Positions 52,301 through 60,234 of a stretch of 64,000 nucleotides of DNA are shown one piece after another (positions within the stretch are counted from its first letter, which is position 1; every line of letters begins with the position of its first letter). The stretch is from Sorangium cellulosum. GTDB lineage: Bacteria; Myxococcota_A; Polyangia; Polyangiales; Polyangiaceae. A model generated the notes under the pieces. It saw only the letters and a program-made list of their open reading frames with translations. It was not told where the DNA came from and did not search any database. The position numbers and the translations under genes are program-made. Location: positions 5,951,001 to 6,015,000 of the forward strand of contig NZ_CP012673.1 in assembly GCF_002950945.1 (NCBI RefSeq), given 5' to 3'.

Positions 52301-55018
52301 GGGGCGGACCTGCGGGAGGCGAAGCTCGTGGGCGCCAACCTGAGCGGGGCGCGGATGGCGGGGGCGCTGCTCGACGGGGCGGATCTGACGGGGGCGAAGC
52401 TCTGCGGGGCGGATCTGAGCGGGGCCACGGCGGTCAGGGCGCGGCTTGTAGGCGCGGATCTGACGGTGGCGAAGCTCGCCTCTGTCAAGCTGCGCGGGGC
52501 GAAGCTCGTCGGCGCGCGGGGCGCTCGGTTCGATGCTTGCGATACGTTCGGCGCGGCGATGCCGGAGACGGTCAGGGTTGAGCCAGCGTGGTCACAGGTA
52601 GGTCAATGCAAAGCGGTGGCGATCAGCCCGGACGGCGAGCTGCTCGCCTCCGGATATCCTAGCGGAATCACGCTGTGGGACATGGCTACGCACAGCGCGC
52701 TGCGCATGGTAAAGGGCCATTCCGACAAGGTCACGAGCGTCGCGTTCAGCCCTGATGGCACATTGCTCGCTTCCGGCTCAGAAGATCATACGGTCCGGCT
52801 CTGGGATGTGTCGACAGGCAACGTGCTCTGTGTGTTGAAAGGGCATGTGGACCATGTGACGAGCGTGGCCTTCAGCCCCGATGGCGAGATGCTGGCGTCC
52901 GGTTCGCTGGATCGATCCATCCGGCTCTGGCAAGTGGCGACATGCAGGGAGTTCCGCATGCTCGAAGGCCATGCGAAGGGAGTGACGGCCGTTGCGTTCG
53001 GTCTTCGATGCGAGAGGCTTGCCTCCGGCTCTCACGACGGCACCGTCCGGCTCTGGGACGTCTCGACGGGCAACACGCTTCGTGTACTCGAGGGCCACTC
53101 GACCCCGGTGATCAGTGTGGCTGCAAGTCCCGATGGCGAGATGCTGGCCTCGGGATCCATGGGCTGCAGCGTTCGGCTGTGGAAAGCGTCCACTGGGGAG
53201 AGACTACAGTTGATTCTGGACTACGGCTCCCGAGTAAACAGCGTAGCCTTCAGCCCTGACGGCGCGATGCTCGCCGCCAGTTCGAACGACGGGACAGTGC
53301 AGATTTCGGAGGTATCCAGCGGAAGCAAGCTGTTCACGGCGCACCTCGATCGTCCGGTATCGAGCGTAGCATTCAGCTCCGATGGCTCGACGCTCGCGTC
53401 AGGCAGCGACGACGGCGCCGTGCGACTGTGGCAAGCATCGACTGGCTACGCATTACGCACGCTCGAAGGACACTCGAGTCCGCTTGCAAGAATGGCGCTT
53501 CGCCGCGACGGCGCGATGGTCGCTTTTAGCTCGCACATCTCCGGAATTCAACTCTGGGACACATCGGGGGAATACGCGCTTCTTTCCTTGAAGGAAGCCG
53601 GTGCGTGCACAAGCATGGTCTTCAGTGCTGACGGCAGGACACTTGCATTCACCGCATCCGATGGCACCGTCCAACTCTGGCAGCCACCCACTGGCAGGGT
53701 AAGAAGACTGGAAGAACATTACCATCATTCACAATGCATTGACTTCAGTCCCGATGGCACGATGCTGGTTTCTGGCTGCACCGACAGAACGGTGCGAATT
53801 TTAGACGCCGCAACCGGCGCGCTGCTGCAAGTGCTCGTGGGGCATGGAGATGCTGTCCGGAGCGTGACTTTCAGCTCTGGTGGCACGATACTGGCCTCTG
53901 GGTCGATCGATCAGACCGTAAGAATCTGGCCGGTGACGGGCGACGGTGAAGTAGAAGTGCTTGAAGGACACCGGCAGTCGGTTACGAGCGTGGCCTTCTC
54001 CCCTAACGGGAGGGTGCTCGCCTCTGGCTCCTACGACAACAGCGTCCGGATATGGGATGTAGCCAGCGGCGAAACCGTGCTCATTCTGCGAGGACACTCC
54101 GATGCCATCATGAGCGTGGCTTTCAGCCCCGAGGGCAGATTGCTCGCCTCGGGGTCACACGACAGCAGCGTTCGGCTGTGGGACGTGGCCAGCGGCGAAA
54201 TCGTACGCATTCTGCGAGGGCACTCCGGCCCGATCATCACGGTCGCCTTCACCCCTGACGGCGACACGCTCGTCTCCAGCTCCATCGACAGCACCATTCG
54301 TTTCTGGGACGTCCGCACCGGTGCTTGCCTCGCCGTGCTCCTCAAGCTCCCCGAGGGCTGGGTCGCCTTCCGCACCGACGGCCGCTATAAGCTCGGCGGC
54401 AACGTCGCGGGAGGCTTCTGGCACGCAGCGAATCTCTGCCGCTTCGAGCCGGGCGAGCTCGACGCCCTTATCCCCGGCCTGCGCATCCCGGACGACGAGC
54501 CGCTGCTCCCCACGCCGCCTGCTCTCCCCACCTCACCCTTCAGGGACAGCCTCGCAACGACCGGACCCATCCGCCTCTTCTTCAGTTACTCCCACAAGGA
54601 CGAGGCGCTCCGCGACGCGCTGGAGGCGCACCTCGCCCTTCTCAAGCGCGAGGGCCTCCTCCAGAGCTGGCATGACCGCCGCATCGCCGCCGGCGACGCG
54701 TGGGCTGGCCAGATCGACAAGCACCTTCACGAGGCCGACGTGATCCTCCTCCTCGTGAGCGCCGACTTCCTGGCCTCCGATTACTGTTTCGACAGGGAGA
54801 TGAAGCGCGCCCTCGAGCGCCACGACGCCGGTGAGGCCCGCGTCATCCCGGTCATCCTCCGGCAGACGGACTGGCACGGCGCGCCCTTCGCCAGGCTCCA
54901 GGCGCTCCCGAAGGGCGGCAAGCCGGTCACCTCCTGGCAGAACCAGGACGAAGCCTGGACCGAGGTGGCCAAGGGCATCCGGCGCGCCGTCGAGGCGCTT
55001 CGAGGCGGATCCGGGTAA
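49364..55018 (+). CDS. NLR-like protein: nucleoside phosphorylase-NACHT-pentapeptide-WD40-TIR
   Basis: The GTG at 49364 gives 1,884 residues. Residues 9-345 are a nucleoside phosphorylase/nucleosidase fold (LIATALEDELEVVLAL, GVCAGKRGEVSLGDLILAD, LGAELESAAIA and VSDHGD, so the base Glu and ribose Asp are kept), with a winged-helix-like insert at about 180-250. An unassigned alpha/beta region follows. NACHT spans about 560-760: Walker A GDFGTGKT, Walker B ALLFDGFDELA, VVVTSR sensor. Pentapeptide repeats (A[D/N]LxG) lie at about 955-1065, then 14 WD40 repeats (1078-1690, two 7-blade propellers) and a TIR domain (1735-1880; FFSYSHKDEALRDAL, putative catalytic Glu in CFDREM). It is likely a STAND switch in which WD40 senses a ligand and the nucleosidase and/or TIR act as effectors. 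The WD40 part has lower GC by eye. Confidence 0.9.
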   Translation: MPADILRGRVDALIATALEDELEVVLALGEGGRDGWEEARDRGGFPYHLREIPNDRGQPLRVAAAWSGRMGESAAAARSQALIDALDPGCLAVCGVCAGKRGEVSLGDLILADRVYVCGEGDPGDARGEGAGGTFHEIGTYDLEKTWGLDVVRFVVEFERTTALARERPPSRLSQAWWLRHALYASQLEGGPPPVAHPERARRCPGWAERIGELEAQGALRIGDGGLELTEAGIAQVRRDRVVHPDGPPPARPLRVHIGPIAAGKAAQEDPGLLERLRSSGRRVLGAELESAAIAHVAERLGRRSIIAKAVSDHGDRDRDDSVRAFACRASAELLVAFLRRYLHPGRAERADLAERGGRLRRFPARARGGRADQHGDDILLPGEGRSDDFLSRVERVCRLREPEGVEIEWFDAPLPFGCYLRVSVNEGGIVRIAPLAALESGISTEAVTLFLDTIDASYRRDDPGLVSTLVYGGEPAPEELVRYAGARRVRLVRFLEYQGLIDFRGYLSWQNARLERDPTYPPGLYVDQRIAITVGQEEALRERALDAFAELLDSEHSRFVLVLGDFGTGKTFLLHELARRMGKAGGPLTPVLIEMRALEKARDLNALVAQHLALAGMGKIDLPAFRHMLAEGRIALLFDGFDELAFRVTYDRAVEHFDTLIQAAQGKAAKVVVTSRSQHFISEQQVRSALAEKAALLPGYRLARLLPFTEPQIRRFLVNRLGDEEAAGARMQLLADVRDLLGLSANPRMLGFITEIEEAQLRQAKAGDGEITSAGLYKLLLDRWLVWEYERAHPKGAQPGLSVAQRWRAVTELALRLWHRTEQSVNVRELPADLIAALQALGRHELEVGVTAHQIGSGTLLVWDDQENFRFIHQSVLEWLVAREAADEVRRAGEAAALAQREVSDLMADFFGALAGRAAAERWVRSALGGAWGAVAAANALRIDGRMGLGVRERMNLAGADLRGQDLSGKDLSGCDLRGADLREAKLVGANLSGARMAGALLDGADLTGAKLCGADLSGATAVRARLVGADLTVAKLASVKLRGAKLVGARGARFDACDTFGAAMPETVRVEPAWSQVGQCKAVAISPDGELLASGYPSGITLWDMATHSALRMVKGHSDKVTSVAFSPDGTLLASGSEDHTVRLWDVSTGNVLCVLKGHVDHVTSVAFSPDGEMLASGSLDRSIRLWQVATCREFRMLEGHAKGVTAVAFGLRCERLASGSHDGTVRLWDVSTGNTLRVLEGHSTPVISVAASPDGEMLASGSMGCSVRLWKASTGERLQLILDYGSRVNSVAFSPDGAMLAASSNDGTVQISEVSSGSKLFTAHLDRPVSSVAFSSDGSTLASGSDDGAVRLWQASTGYALRTLEGHSSPLARMALRRDGAMVAFSSHISGIQLWDTSGEYALLSLKEAGACTSMVFSADGRTLAFTASDGTVQLWQPPTGRVRRLEEHYHHSQCIDFSPDGTMLVSGCTDRTVRILDAATGALLQVLVGHGDAVRSVTFSSGGTILASGSIDQTVRIWPVTGDGEVEVLEGHRQSVTSVAFSPNGRVLASGSYDNSVRIWDVASGETVLILRGHSDAIMSVAFSPEGRLLASGSHDSSVRLWDVASGEIVRILRGHSGPIITVAFTPDGDTLVSSSIDSTIRFWDVRTGACLAVLLKLPEGWVAFRTDGRYKLGGNVAGGFWHAANLCRFEPGELDALIPGLRIPDDEPLLPTPPALPTSPFRDSLATTGPIRLFFSYSHKDEALRDALEAHLALLKREGLLQSWHDRRIAAGDAWAGQIDKHLHEADVILLLVSADFLASDYCFDREMKRALERHDAGEARVIPVILRQTDWHGAPFARLQALPKGGKPVTSWQNQDEAWTEVAKGIRRAVEALRGGSG

Positions 55019-55044
55019 GCTCCGCGTGACCCCGGAGCCTCCCG

Positions 55045-55632
55045 ATGAGCCTTGCCCGAAAGCTGGATCGCCCCGCGACGAGGGCGGACCTCGAAGCCTT
55101 GCCCGACACGATGCGCGGCGAGATCATCGACGGCGAGCTCTACGCCTTCCCTCGCCCGCGCGCTCCGCACGGGAGCCTCGAGACCAGCATCGCCGCCGAC
55201 CTGCACGGCCCGTTTCAGAAGCGGCGCAACGGCCCGGGCGGCTGGTGGATCCTCGTCGAGCCAGGCATCGAGCTCGCGCGCGCCCCCGAGATCGCGCCGG
55301 ACGTCGCGGGGTGGCGGCGCGAGCGGCTGCCTCGTTTGCCGCTGAAGGAGCCCATCCGCGTCGTCCCCGACTGGGTCTGCGAGGTCCTGTCTCCCCGGAC
55401 GCGAGCTTACGACCTCATCGTGAAGCGGCGCTTCTACGCCGAGATCGGGGTGAGCCACCTCTGGTACGTGGACCCCGAGGCGAGATCGCTCGCGGTCAGC
55501 CGCCTCGTCGACGGCAGGTGGCTCGAGCTCGGCGTCCACGGCCCGACGGAGCGCGTGCGCGCGGAGCCGTTCGAGGAGCTGGAGATCGATCTCTCCGTGT
55601 GGTGGGAAGATTTGGATCTCGAGGGCGACTGA
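55045..55632 (+). CDS. Uma2-family (DUF820) putative endonuclease
   Basis: The 195-residue length and motifs fit the Uma2 family of PD-(D/E)xK nuclease-like proteins: GEIIDGELYAFPRP, EPGIEL, PDVAGWRRE (Asp), WVCEVLSPRTRAYDLIVKRRFYAEIGVSHLWYVDPE (Glu and Lys of the active site) and a final LEIDLSVWW. These genes are common in myxobacteria and cyanobacteria, with unclear biological roles. GGAG precedes the ATG. It starts 26 bp after the NLR-like gene stop, so the two may be co-transcribed. Confidence 0.88.
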   Translation: MSLARKLDRPATRADLEALPDTMRGEIIDGELYAFPRPRAPHGSLETSIAADLHGPFQKRRNGPGGWWILVEPGIELARAPEIAPDVAGWRRERLPRLPLKEPIRVVPDWVCEVLSPRTRAYDLIVKRRFYAEIGVSHLWYVDPEARSLAVSRLVDGRWLELGVHGPTERVRAEPFEELEIDLSVWWEDLDLEGD

Positions 55633-55676
55633 TCGTCTAGGGCTTTCCTCGCCGGTAGGGCGCCGCCCTCGCCGCC

Positions 55677-56666
55677 TCAGCCGAAGACCTCGGCGACGAT
55701 CCGGGCGGCCTCGGCGTGCGCGGCGTTCCGCGCGTCGACGCTCGCCGACGGCGCGTCGACGAAGCACGCGATGACGATCGGCGCGCGCGACGGAGGCCAC
55801 GCGACCGCGACGTCGTTCGCGGCGCCGTTTTCGCCCGTCCCGGTCTTGTCGCCGACCACCCAGTCCTTCGGCAGGCCCGCCCGGAGGCGGGCGAGGCCGG
55901 TGGTCGATCGGACCATCCACGACTTGAGGCGGGCGCGCGACGCCTCGCTGAGGGCGCGATCGCCGACCAGGAGGACGCGAATCGTGTCGGTCATGGCGTC
56001 GGGGCTCGTCGTGTCGCGGGGGTCGCCGGGGACGTTCGTGTTGAGGGTCGGCTCGTTGCGATCGAAGCGTGTCACCTGGTCGCCGAGGCTGCGGATGTAG
56101 GCGGTGAGGCCGGCGGGACCGCCGATCTGCGCGAGGAGGAGGTTGGCGGCCGTGTTGTCGCTGATCTCGACCGCGGCGGCGCAGAGCTCCTCGACGGTCA
56201 GGCTGCCCTCCGCGAGGTGGGCGCGCGTCACCGGGGCGTGCTCGAGCAGATCGGACGCACGGTAGGTGACGCGGCGATCGAGCGTGAGCTTTCCCTGGTC
56301 GACGCGCGCGAGGAGGCTCGCCGCGAGGAGCGCCTTGAAGGTGGAGCACATCGCGAAGCGCTCGGCGGCGCGGTGGCCGACGCGCGCGCCGGTCGCCGTG
56401 TCGAGGGCGGCCACGCCGAGCCGGCCGCCGAGCTGCGCCTCGACGCGCGCGAGCGCCGGCGCGGCCTGCGCGTTCGGCTCGGGTGAGGTCGCTGGCGGAG
56501 AGGTGGTCGGAGCGGTCGGCGTCGCCGGGGACGCCCCCGCCGAACCTGCGGTCGCAGCCTCGGCTGCGGCGGGCCGAGGCTCTTGTGAAGCTCCGCAGCC
56601 GAGGAGCAGGAGGGTGGCGGCTCCACCGAGGAAGCCGCGGCGTGACGAGCGAGGGGGATCTTGCAT
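55677..56666 (-). CDS. Class A beta-lactamase with Tat-lipoprotein signal
   Basis: I take the ATG at 56666 (an ATG at 56699 is possible), giving 329 residues. The N-terminus is a Tat motif (SSRRGFLGG) with a hydrophobic core and a lipobox LLGC (Cys24). A Pro/Ala/Thr linker follows. The catalytic set of class A is complete: STFK at 108-111 (Ambler 70-73), SDN (130-132), ExxLN in the omega loop (EPTLN, Glu166) and KTGTGENG (234 onward). It should hydrolyse penams or similar, from an envelope-tethered position. The Tat export fits folding before transport. The gene is convergent with Uma2. Confidence 0.95.
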   Translation of the reverse strand: MQDPPRSSRRGFLGGAATLLLLGCGASQEPRPAAAEAATAGSAGASPATPTAPTTSPPATSPEPNAQAAPALARVEAQLGGRLGVAALDTATGARVGHRAAERFAMCSTFKALLAASLLARVDQGKLTLDRRVTYRASDLLEHAPVTRAHLAEGSLTVEELCAAAVEISDNTAANLLLAQIGGPAGLTAYIRSLGDQVTRFDRNEPTLNTNVPGDPRDTTSPDAMTDTIRVLLVGDRALSEASRARLKSWMVRSTTGLARLRAGLPKDWVVGDKTGTGENGAANDVAVAWPPSRAPIVIACFVDAPSASVDARNAAHAEAARIVAEVFG

Positions 56667-56732
56667 GCGGGCTGCGTACGCCCGGGGAGCGAAGCGCATT
56701 CCCGGAGGAGGAGGGGGCCCGCGACCGGACGC

Positions 56733-57938
56733 TCAGCGTCGGCGCCGCCGCGAGGCCAGCGCGCCGAGCACGCCGAGGAGCACGACCCCTCCGAGATCGG
56801 CCGAACGCCCGTTCGTCGAGCAGGAGCACCCGGAATCGCCGCCGGACTCCCCGCCGCCGTCACTCGGCGTGCCCCCGGTCGCGTCGGCGCCGCCCGCGCC
56901 GCCCGCGCCGCCCGCGCCGCCCGCGCCGCCGGTCGATGAGGCCGACGAGCTCGTTGTCGCGCCCGTGGTCGCTCCGCCGCCGGTCGATGAGGTCGACGTG
57001 CTGCTCGCGCCCGCTCCGCCCTCGCCGCCGCCTTCGACGCCGGTGCACTCGGCGGTGCACTCCGACGAGCAGTCGTCGCAGAGGCACTCGACGATGCGGG
57101 AGTAGATGGCTGCCCCCTCGTCGTGCTCGCTCACGCAGCGCTCCATACACGCGGTGTCCGGGCATCCGTTGAGACAGCCCGCGAACGCGCGGCACGCGTT
57201 CGACGCGCCGCACTCGTCGTACCGCGACCTGCAGGCGTCCGCGAGAGCGCCGTTGAAGCAGCTGTCGCAACCGCCGCCGCCGTCCTCGCCGCCGCTGCTG
57301 CTGCTCGCGACCGCGGTCCCGCCGATGGGATACAGGGCGCACACGCCCTCTACGTCGTCGTCCTCGAGGGTGCGCGTCGACGTGCCCGCGACGTAGTACG
57401 AGACCATCGTCGCGCTGCGATCGGCCGAGTGGCCGAGGCCCAGGAAGTGCCCCTCTTCGTGGGTGGCGATCGACTGGGTGTCGACACAACCCCCGTTGCC
57501 GGTGTCGTTCCAGCAGAACCCGACGTCGTTGAAGACCATGTCGGCGTCCACGATTCCGCCGTTGAACCCCCAGGCCGGCATCGTGACGCCGATGACCGAG
57601 TTGACGTCGCCGAGCGCGGCCGGCCAGGAGTCGCTGATCCAGTGGAAGACGTTCTTGCCGTCGTTGTAGTTGTAGCGATCGCCGGTGTCGCCGAGCAGGT
57701 TGACCCGCCACTCCGTACACCCCGCGTTCGACCACGCCTCGAACCCGGACTCGATCCGGTCGACGGCGAAGCCGGAGATCGAGCCCGGGATCGTCGAGCG
57801 GTTGATGTAGTAGCCGACGGGCAGCTCGGCCCAGCGGGGGACGCGGGCGTCGAGCGGCGTCCACGCGGCGGCCTCGCGGGCCGCGGCGAGGAGCGAGGAG
57901 GCGCCGAGCAAGGCGGCGAGGGCGACGCGGCGCCTCAC
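56733..57938 (-). CDS. Matrixin-type metalloprotease with MYXO-CTERM
   Basis: A GTG at 57938 starts a 401-residue exported protein. A signal peptide (ends AAA, about 25) leads to a zinc-protease domain with HEEGHFLGLGHS (about 157-169), the HExGHxxGxxH motif of matrixins (M10), and a likely Met-turn (ATMVSYYV). A Cys-rich region (about 225-300; CDSCFNGAL, CRAFAGCLNGC) and a Gly/Ser/Thr tract follow. The end is a MYXO-CTERM tail: CSCS, a hydrophobic helix and RRRRR, the signal for myxosortase and surface display. The partner gene upstream ends 1 bp before this start. Confidence 0.93.
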   Translation of the reverse strand: MRRRVALAALLGASSLLAAAREAAAWTPLDARVPRWAELPVGYYINRSTIPGSISGFAVDRIESGFEAWSNAGCTEWRVNLLGDTGDRYNYNDGKNVFHWISDSWPAALGDVNSVIGVTMPAWGFNGGIVDADMVFNDVGFCWNDTGNGGCVDTQSIATHEEGHFLGLGHSADRSATMVSYYVAGTSTRTLEDDDVEGVCALYPIGGTAVASSSSGGEDGGGGCDSCFNGALADACRSRYDECGASNACRAFAGCLNGCPDTACMERCVSEHDEGAAIYSRIVECLCDDCSSECTAECTGVEGGGEGGAGASSTSTSSTGGGATTGATTSSSASSTGGAGGAGGAGGAGGADATGGTPSDGGGESGGDSGCSCSTNGRSADLGGVVLLGVLGALASRRRRR

Positions 57939-57939
57939 C

Positions 57940-58512
57940 TCACTTCGCTCCCGCGATGCGGACCACGTCCGTCATGAGGCTCTCGATCGGCTCGACCTCC
58001 TCGGCGGGCACCTTGATGGGCACGAGCGCGCCCCCGCTCGGCCGGACGAGGTGCAGCCCCTCGAGGCTGCGCCGCGCCAGGCCCTTCGTGTCGACGTGAT
58101 AGACCGACAGCGAGAGCGCCGTGAAGTGCCATCGCCCCTTGTCGCCCGGACGCAGGAACACCAGGGCGTCCTCGCCCGGCGAGAGCTTGGCGTCGCCGAG
58201 CACCCGCTGAGTCTTCCCGTTGTAGGTCCCGCCGATCTGCTCCAGCAGCATCACCTTCGTGCCCCCCTTGTCCGCCTCGGCTCCCTTGAGCGGCTGGGTG
58301 ACCGTGAGCTCGGTGCGGGTCACGATCGACCTCCCGTCGTCGGACTCCGTCGTGTACGACGGGCCGACGGTCACGCGCGCGATCGTCGCCGACCGGTGCA
58401 CGAGCTCCTCGCGCGAGAGCAGGACGGCCGTGGTCGCGTCGGCGGGCGCGCCGACGCCGAGCAGCGCGACGGCGGCGGACAGGGAGAGCACTGCGCTCGA
58501 GCTTCTTTTCAT
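57940..58512 (-). CDS. Exported protein, matrixin-linked, unknown function
   Basis: The 190-residue product has a signal peptide (ends APADA, about 26) and a mature beta-type domain of about 160 residues (HRSATIARVTVGPSYTTESD, VTRTELTVTQPLKG, LSPGEDALVFLRPGDKGRWHFTAL). AAGGAG is well placed before the ATG. The GTG of the matrixin begins 2 bp past this stop, so they are coupled. In such pairs the small partner could be an inhibitor or chaperone, but that is inference. Confidence 0.82.
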   Translation of the reverse strand: MKRSSSAVLSLSAAVALLGVGAPADATTAVLLSREELVHRSATIARVTVGPSYTTESDDGRSIVTRTELTVTQPLKGAEADKGGTKVMLLEQIGGTYNGKTQRVLGDAKLSPGEDALVFLRPGDKGRWHFTALSLSVYHVDTKGLARRSLEGLHLVRPSGGALVPIKVPAEEVEPIESLMTDVVRIAGAK

Positions 58513-58835
58513 GTCGATGGCTCCTTAAGACCCTCTTTTCTATCCCGAAGCGCGCGCGGCGCGCCATACAGGAAACGGCGCGATCTTCGTGCTGGTGACG
58601 CTGCGATGCAGCATGCCTATCGTGACGGTGGATCATCACGCTGTGGCGCGACGGCACGCCGTCATCTGGGGATACGACGGTCGCCGCTCGCGGGGCGGGG
58701 CACCGGAATTTATGCCATGTACGTAAGCGGTGGTCCCCGTGGGTTCTAGAGCGTGAGATACTCCTCCATCCCGTCATCTCTGCTCTCGGCGGCGCTCGCC
58801 CCGGGTGGCTCGTCTCTCAGAAAGGGCTCCTCACG
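58513..58835. other. 323-bp divergent intergenic region
   Basis: It separates the minus-strand matrixin pair from the plus-strand hydrolase. It contains the AAGGAG site for 58512 and an AT-richer patch around 58705-58725 (GAATTTATGCCATG). No -10/-35 pair, RNA gene or repeat could be supported. Confidence 0.5.
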
Positions 58836-59372
58836 ATGCGGTCGCTGCTCATGGTCCCCGGTTACACGGGCTCCGGCCCTGGCCACTGGCAGACGCTCTG
58901 GGAGCAGAAGCTCTCTTCCGCGCGCCGCGTGGAGATGCCCGACTGGGATCACCCTGACCGGGACGTGTGGGTCGAGGCGCTCGACCGGGCGGTCGCCGGC
59001 AGCGCCGAGCCCCCGGTGCTGATCGCGCACAGCTGTGGTGTGAGCACGGTGGTCCACTGGGCGGCCCTGCGCGCGCGGCCGGTGCGAGCCGCGCTGCTCG
59101 TCGCCCCGGCCGACACCGGATCGCCGAGCTACCCGAGCGAGGCGCTGACGTTTCATCCACTGCCCGAGACCAGGCTTCCGTTCCCCTCGATCGTCGTCGC
59201 GAGTTCGAACGACCCCTACTGCACCCTGGAGCGGGCCGAAGCCCTCGCGCGCGCCTGGGGGAGCCAGCTCGTCGATGTGGGGGCCTCCGGGCACATCAAC
59301 GTCGACGCCGGGTTCGGGCCCTGGCCCGAGGGCGAGCGGCTCCTCGCCGCGCTTGCGGGCGAGCCCCTCTGA
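58836..59372 (+). CDS. RBBP9/YdeN-family serine hydrolase
   Basis: The 178-residue product is an alpha/beta hydrolase of the small RBBP9 type: LLMVPGYTGSGPGHWQTLWE (oxyanion and GH-W), DWDHPDRDVWVEAL, nucleophile Ser66 in AHSCG, Asp in ASSNDPYC (about 126) and His in SGHINVDAGFGPWPEG (about 152). All triad residues are present. Substrates of this family are largely unknown. No clear ribosome binding site is seen before the ATG. A regulator gene follows. Confidence 0.92.
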   Translation: MRSLLMVPGYTGSGPGHWQTLWEQKLSSARRVEMPDWDHPDRDVWVEALDRAVAGSAEPPVLIAHSCGVSTVVHWAALRARPVRAALLVAPADTGSPSYPSEALTFHPLPETRLPFPSIVVASSNDPYCTLERAEALARAWGSQLVDVGASGHINVDAGFGPWPEGERLLAALAGEPL

Positions 59373-59390
59373 GCCGTGTTTCACCCGTGA

Positions 59391-59405
59391 TGACGAGGTA
59401 CTAAG
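59391..59405 (+). promoter_or_regulatory. Shared motif TGACGAGGTACTAAG
   Basis: The 15-mer ends 10 bp before the ATG at 59416 and matches 27178-27192 at 14 of 15 positions. TACTAA within it could be a -10 element. Confidence 0.25.
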
Positions 59406-59415
59406 TTCCAGACCG

Positions 59416-60210
59416 ATGCTCCTGCCGCCGAGACCTGCCCGCCTCGCCGCGCCTGCAGGCGCGGCGCGGCCGTGGCCCTCGGTGCTGGCCACGTGGGGCC
59501 CCGGAGAGCGGAGCGCGCTGCACGCCCACCATTGCTGGCACCTCGTGCTGGCGCTCGACGGCGAGCTAGCGGTCCAGGCGACCGAGGGCGGCCCGTTCCA
59601 GGCGGGAGGCGCCGTGCTCACGGCCCCGGACGTCGCGCACGCGATCGACGCGTCCGGCGCGCGGGTCCTGCTGGTGTTCGTCGAGCCGGAGAGCGACGCG
59701 GGGGACGCGCTCGCCGCCGCGCTCGGGGCGTCGGCGATCGAGCTCGTGCGCGACGAGGCGGCGCATCGGCTGCGGTCGCGCCTCGGCCCGCCCTCCGAGG
59801 TCGATCTCGCGGCGGCGCTGCCGGGGCTCTTCGAGGCGCTCGGGCTCGCGGTCCCCGCGCGGTCGCCGCGGCCGAGGCACCCGGGCATCAAGCGGGTGCT
59901 GCGCCATCTCCGGTCGGGAGCCGCGGGCGCGGACACGTCGCTCGACGCGCTCGCGCACGTCGCGCGGCTCTCCCCGGGGCGGTTCATGCACGCCTTCACG
60001 GAGGACGTGGGCGTGCCGCTGCGCCCGTACCTCCTGTGGCTCAAGCTGGAGCGCGCCGGGGCGGCGATCGCCGGCGGCGCCACGCTCGCGGAGGCCGCCA
60101 GCGCGGCCGGGTTCGCGGACGCGGCGCACATGACCCGCACCTTCCGCCGGATGTTCGGGGTAAACCCATCGGACCTGAGGCGCCGTAGCCAGTTGGTTCA
60201 AGACCGGTGA
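59416..60210 (+). CDS. AraC-family transcriptional regulator
   Basis: The ATG at 59416 gives 264 residues; the frame is open upstream but non-coding. The N-terminal half is a cupin-like sensing domain (HAHHCWHLVLALDGELAV, GGAVLTAPDVAHAID). The C-terminal half (about 160-262) has the two helix-turn-helix units of AraC/XylS: LDALAHVARLSPGRFMHAFTEDVGVPLRPYLLWLKL and the second recognition part AASAAGFADAAHMTRTFRRMFGVNPSDLRR. It probably controls the adjacent membrane protein gene, 24 bp downstream; the inducer is unknown. Confidence 0.94.
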   Translation: MLLPPRPARLAAPAGAARPWPSVLATWGPGERSALHAHHCWHLVLALDGELAVQATEGGPFQAGGAVLTAPDVAHAIDASGARVLLVFVEPESDAGDALAAALGASAIELVRDEAAHRLRSRLGPPSEVDLAAALPGLFEALGLAVPARSPRPRHPGIKRVLRHLRSGAAGADTSLDALAHVARLSPGRFMHAFTEDVGVPLRPYLLWLKLERAGAAIAGGATLAEAASAAGFADAAHMTRTFRRMFGVNPSDLRRRSQLVQDR

Positions 60211-60234
60211 GGGGCGGATAGCCATCCTGCGGGC

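Noticed and set aside
49364..55018. Prophage or integrative element carrying the NLR-like gene
   Set aside because: No integrase, attachment site or direct flanking repeats were found; only the WD40 block differs in composition.
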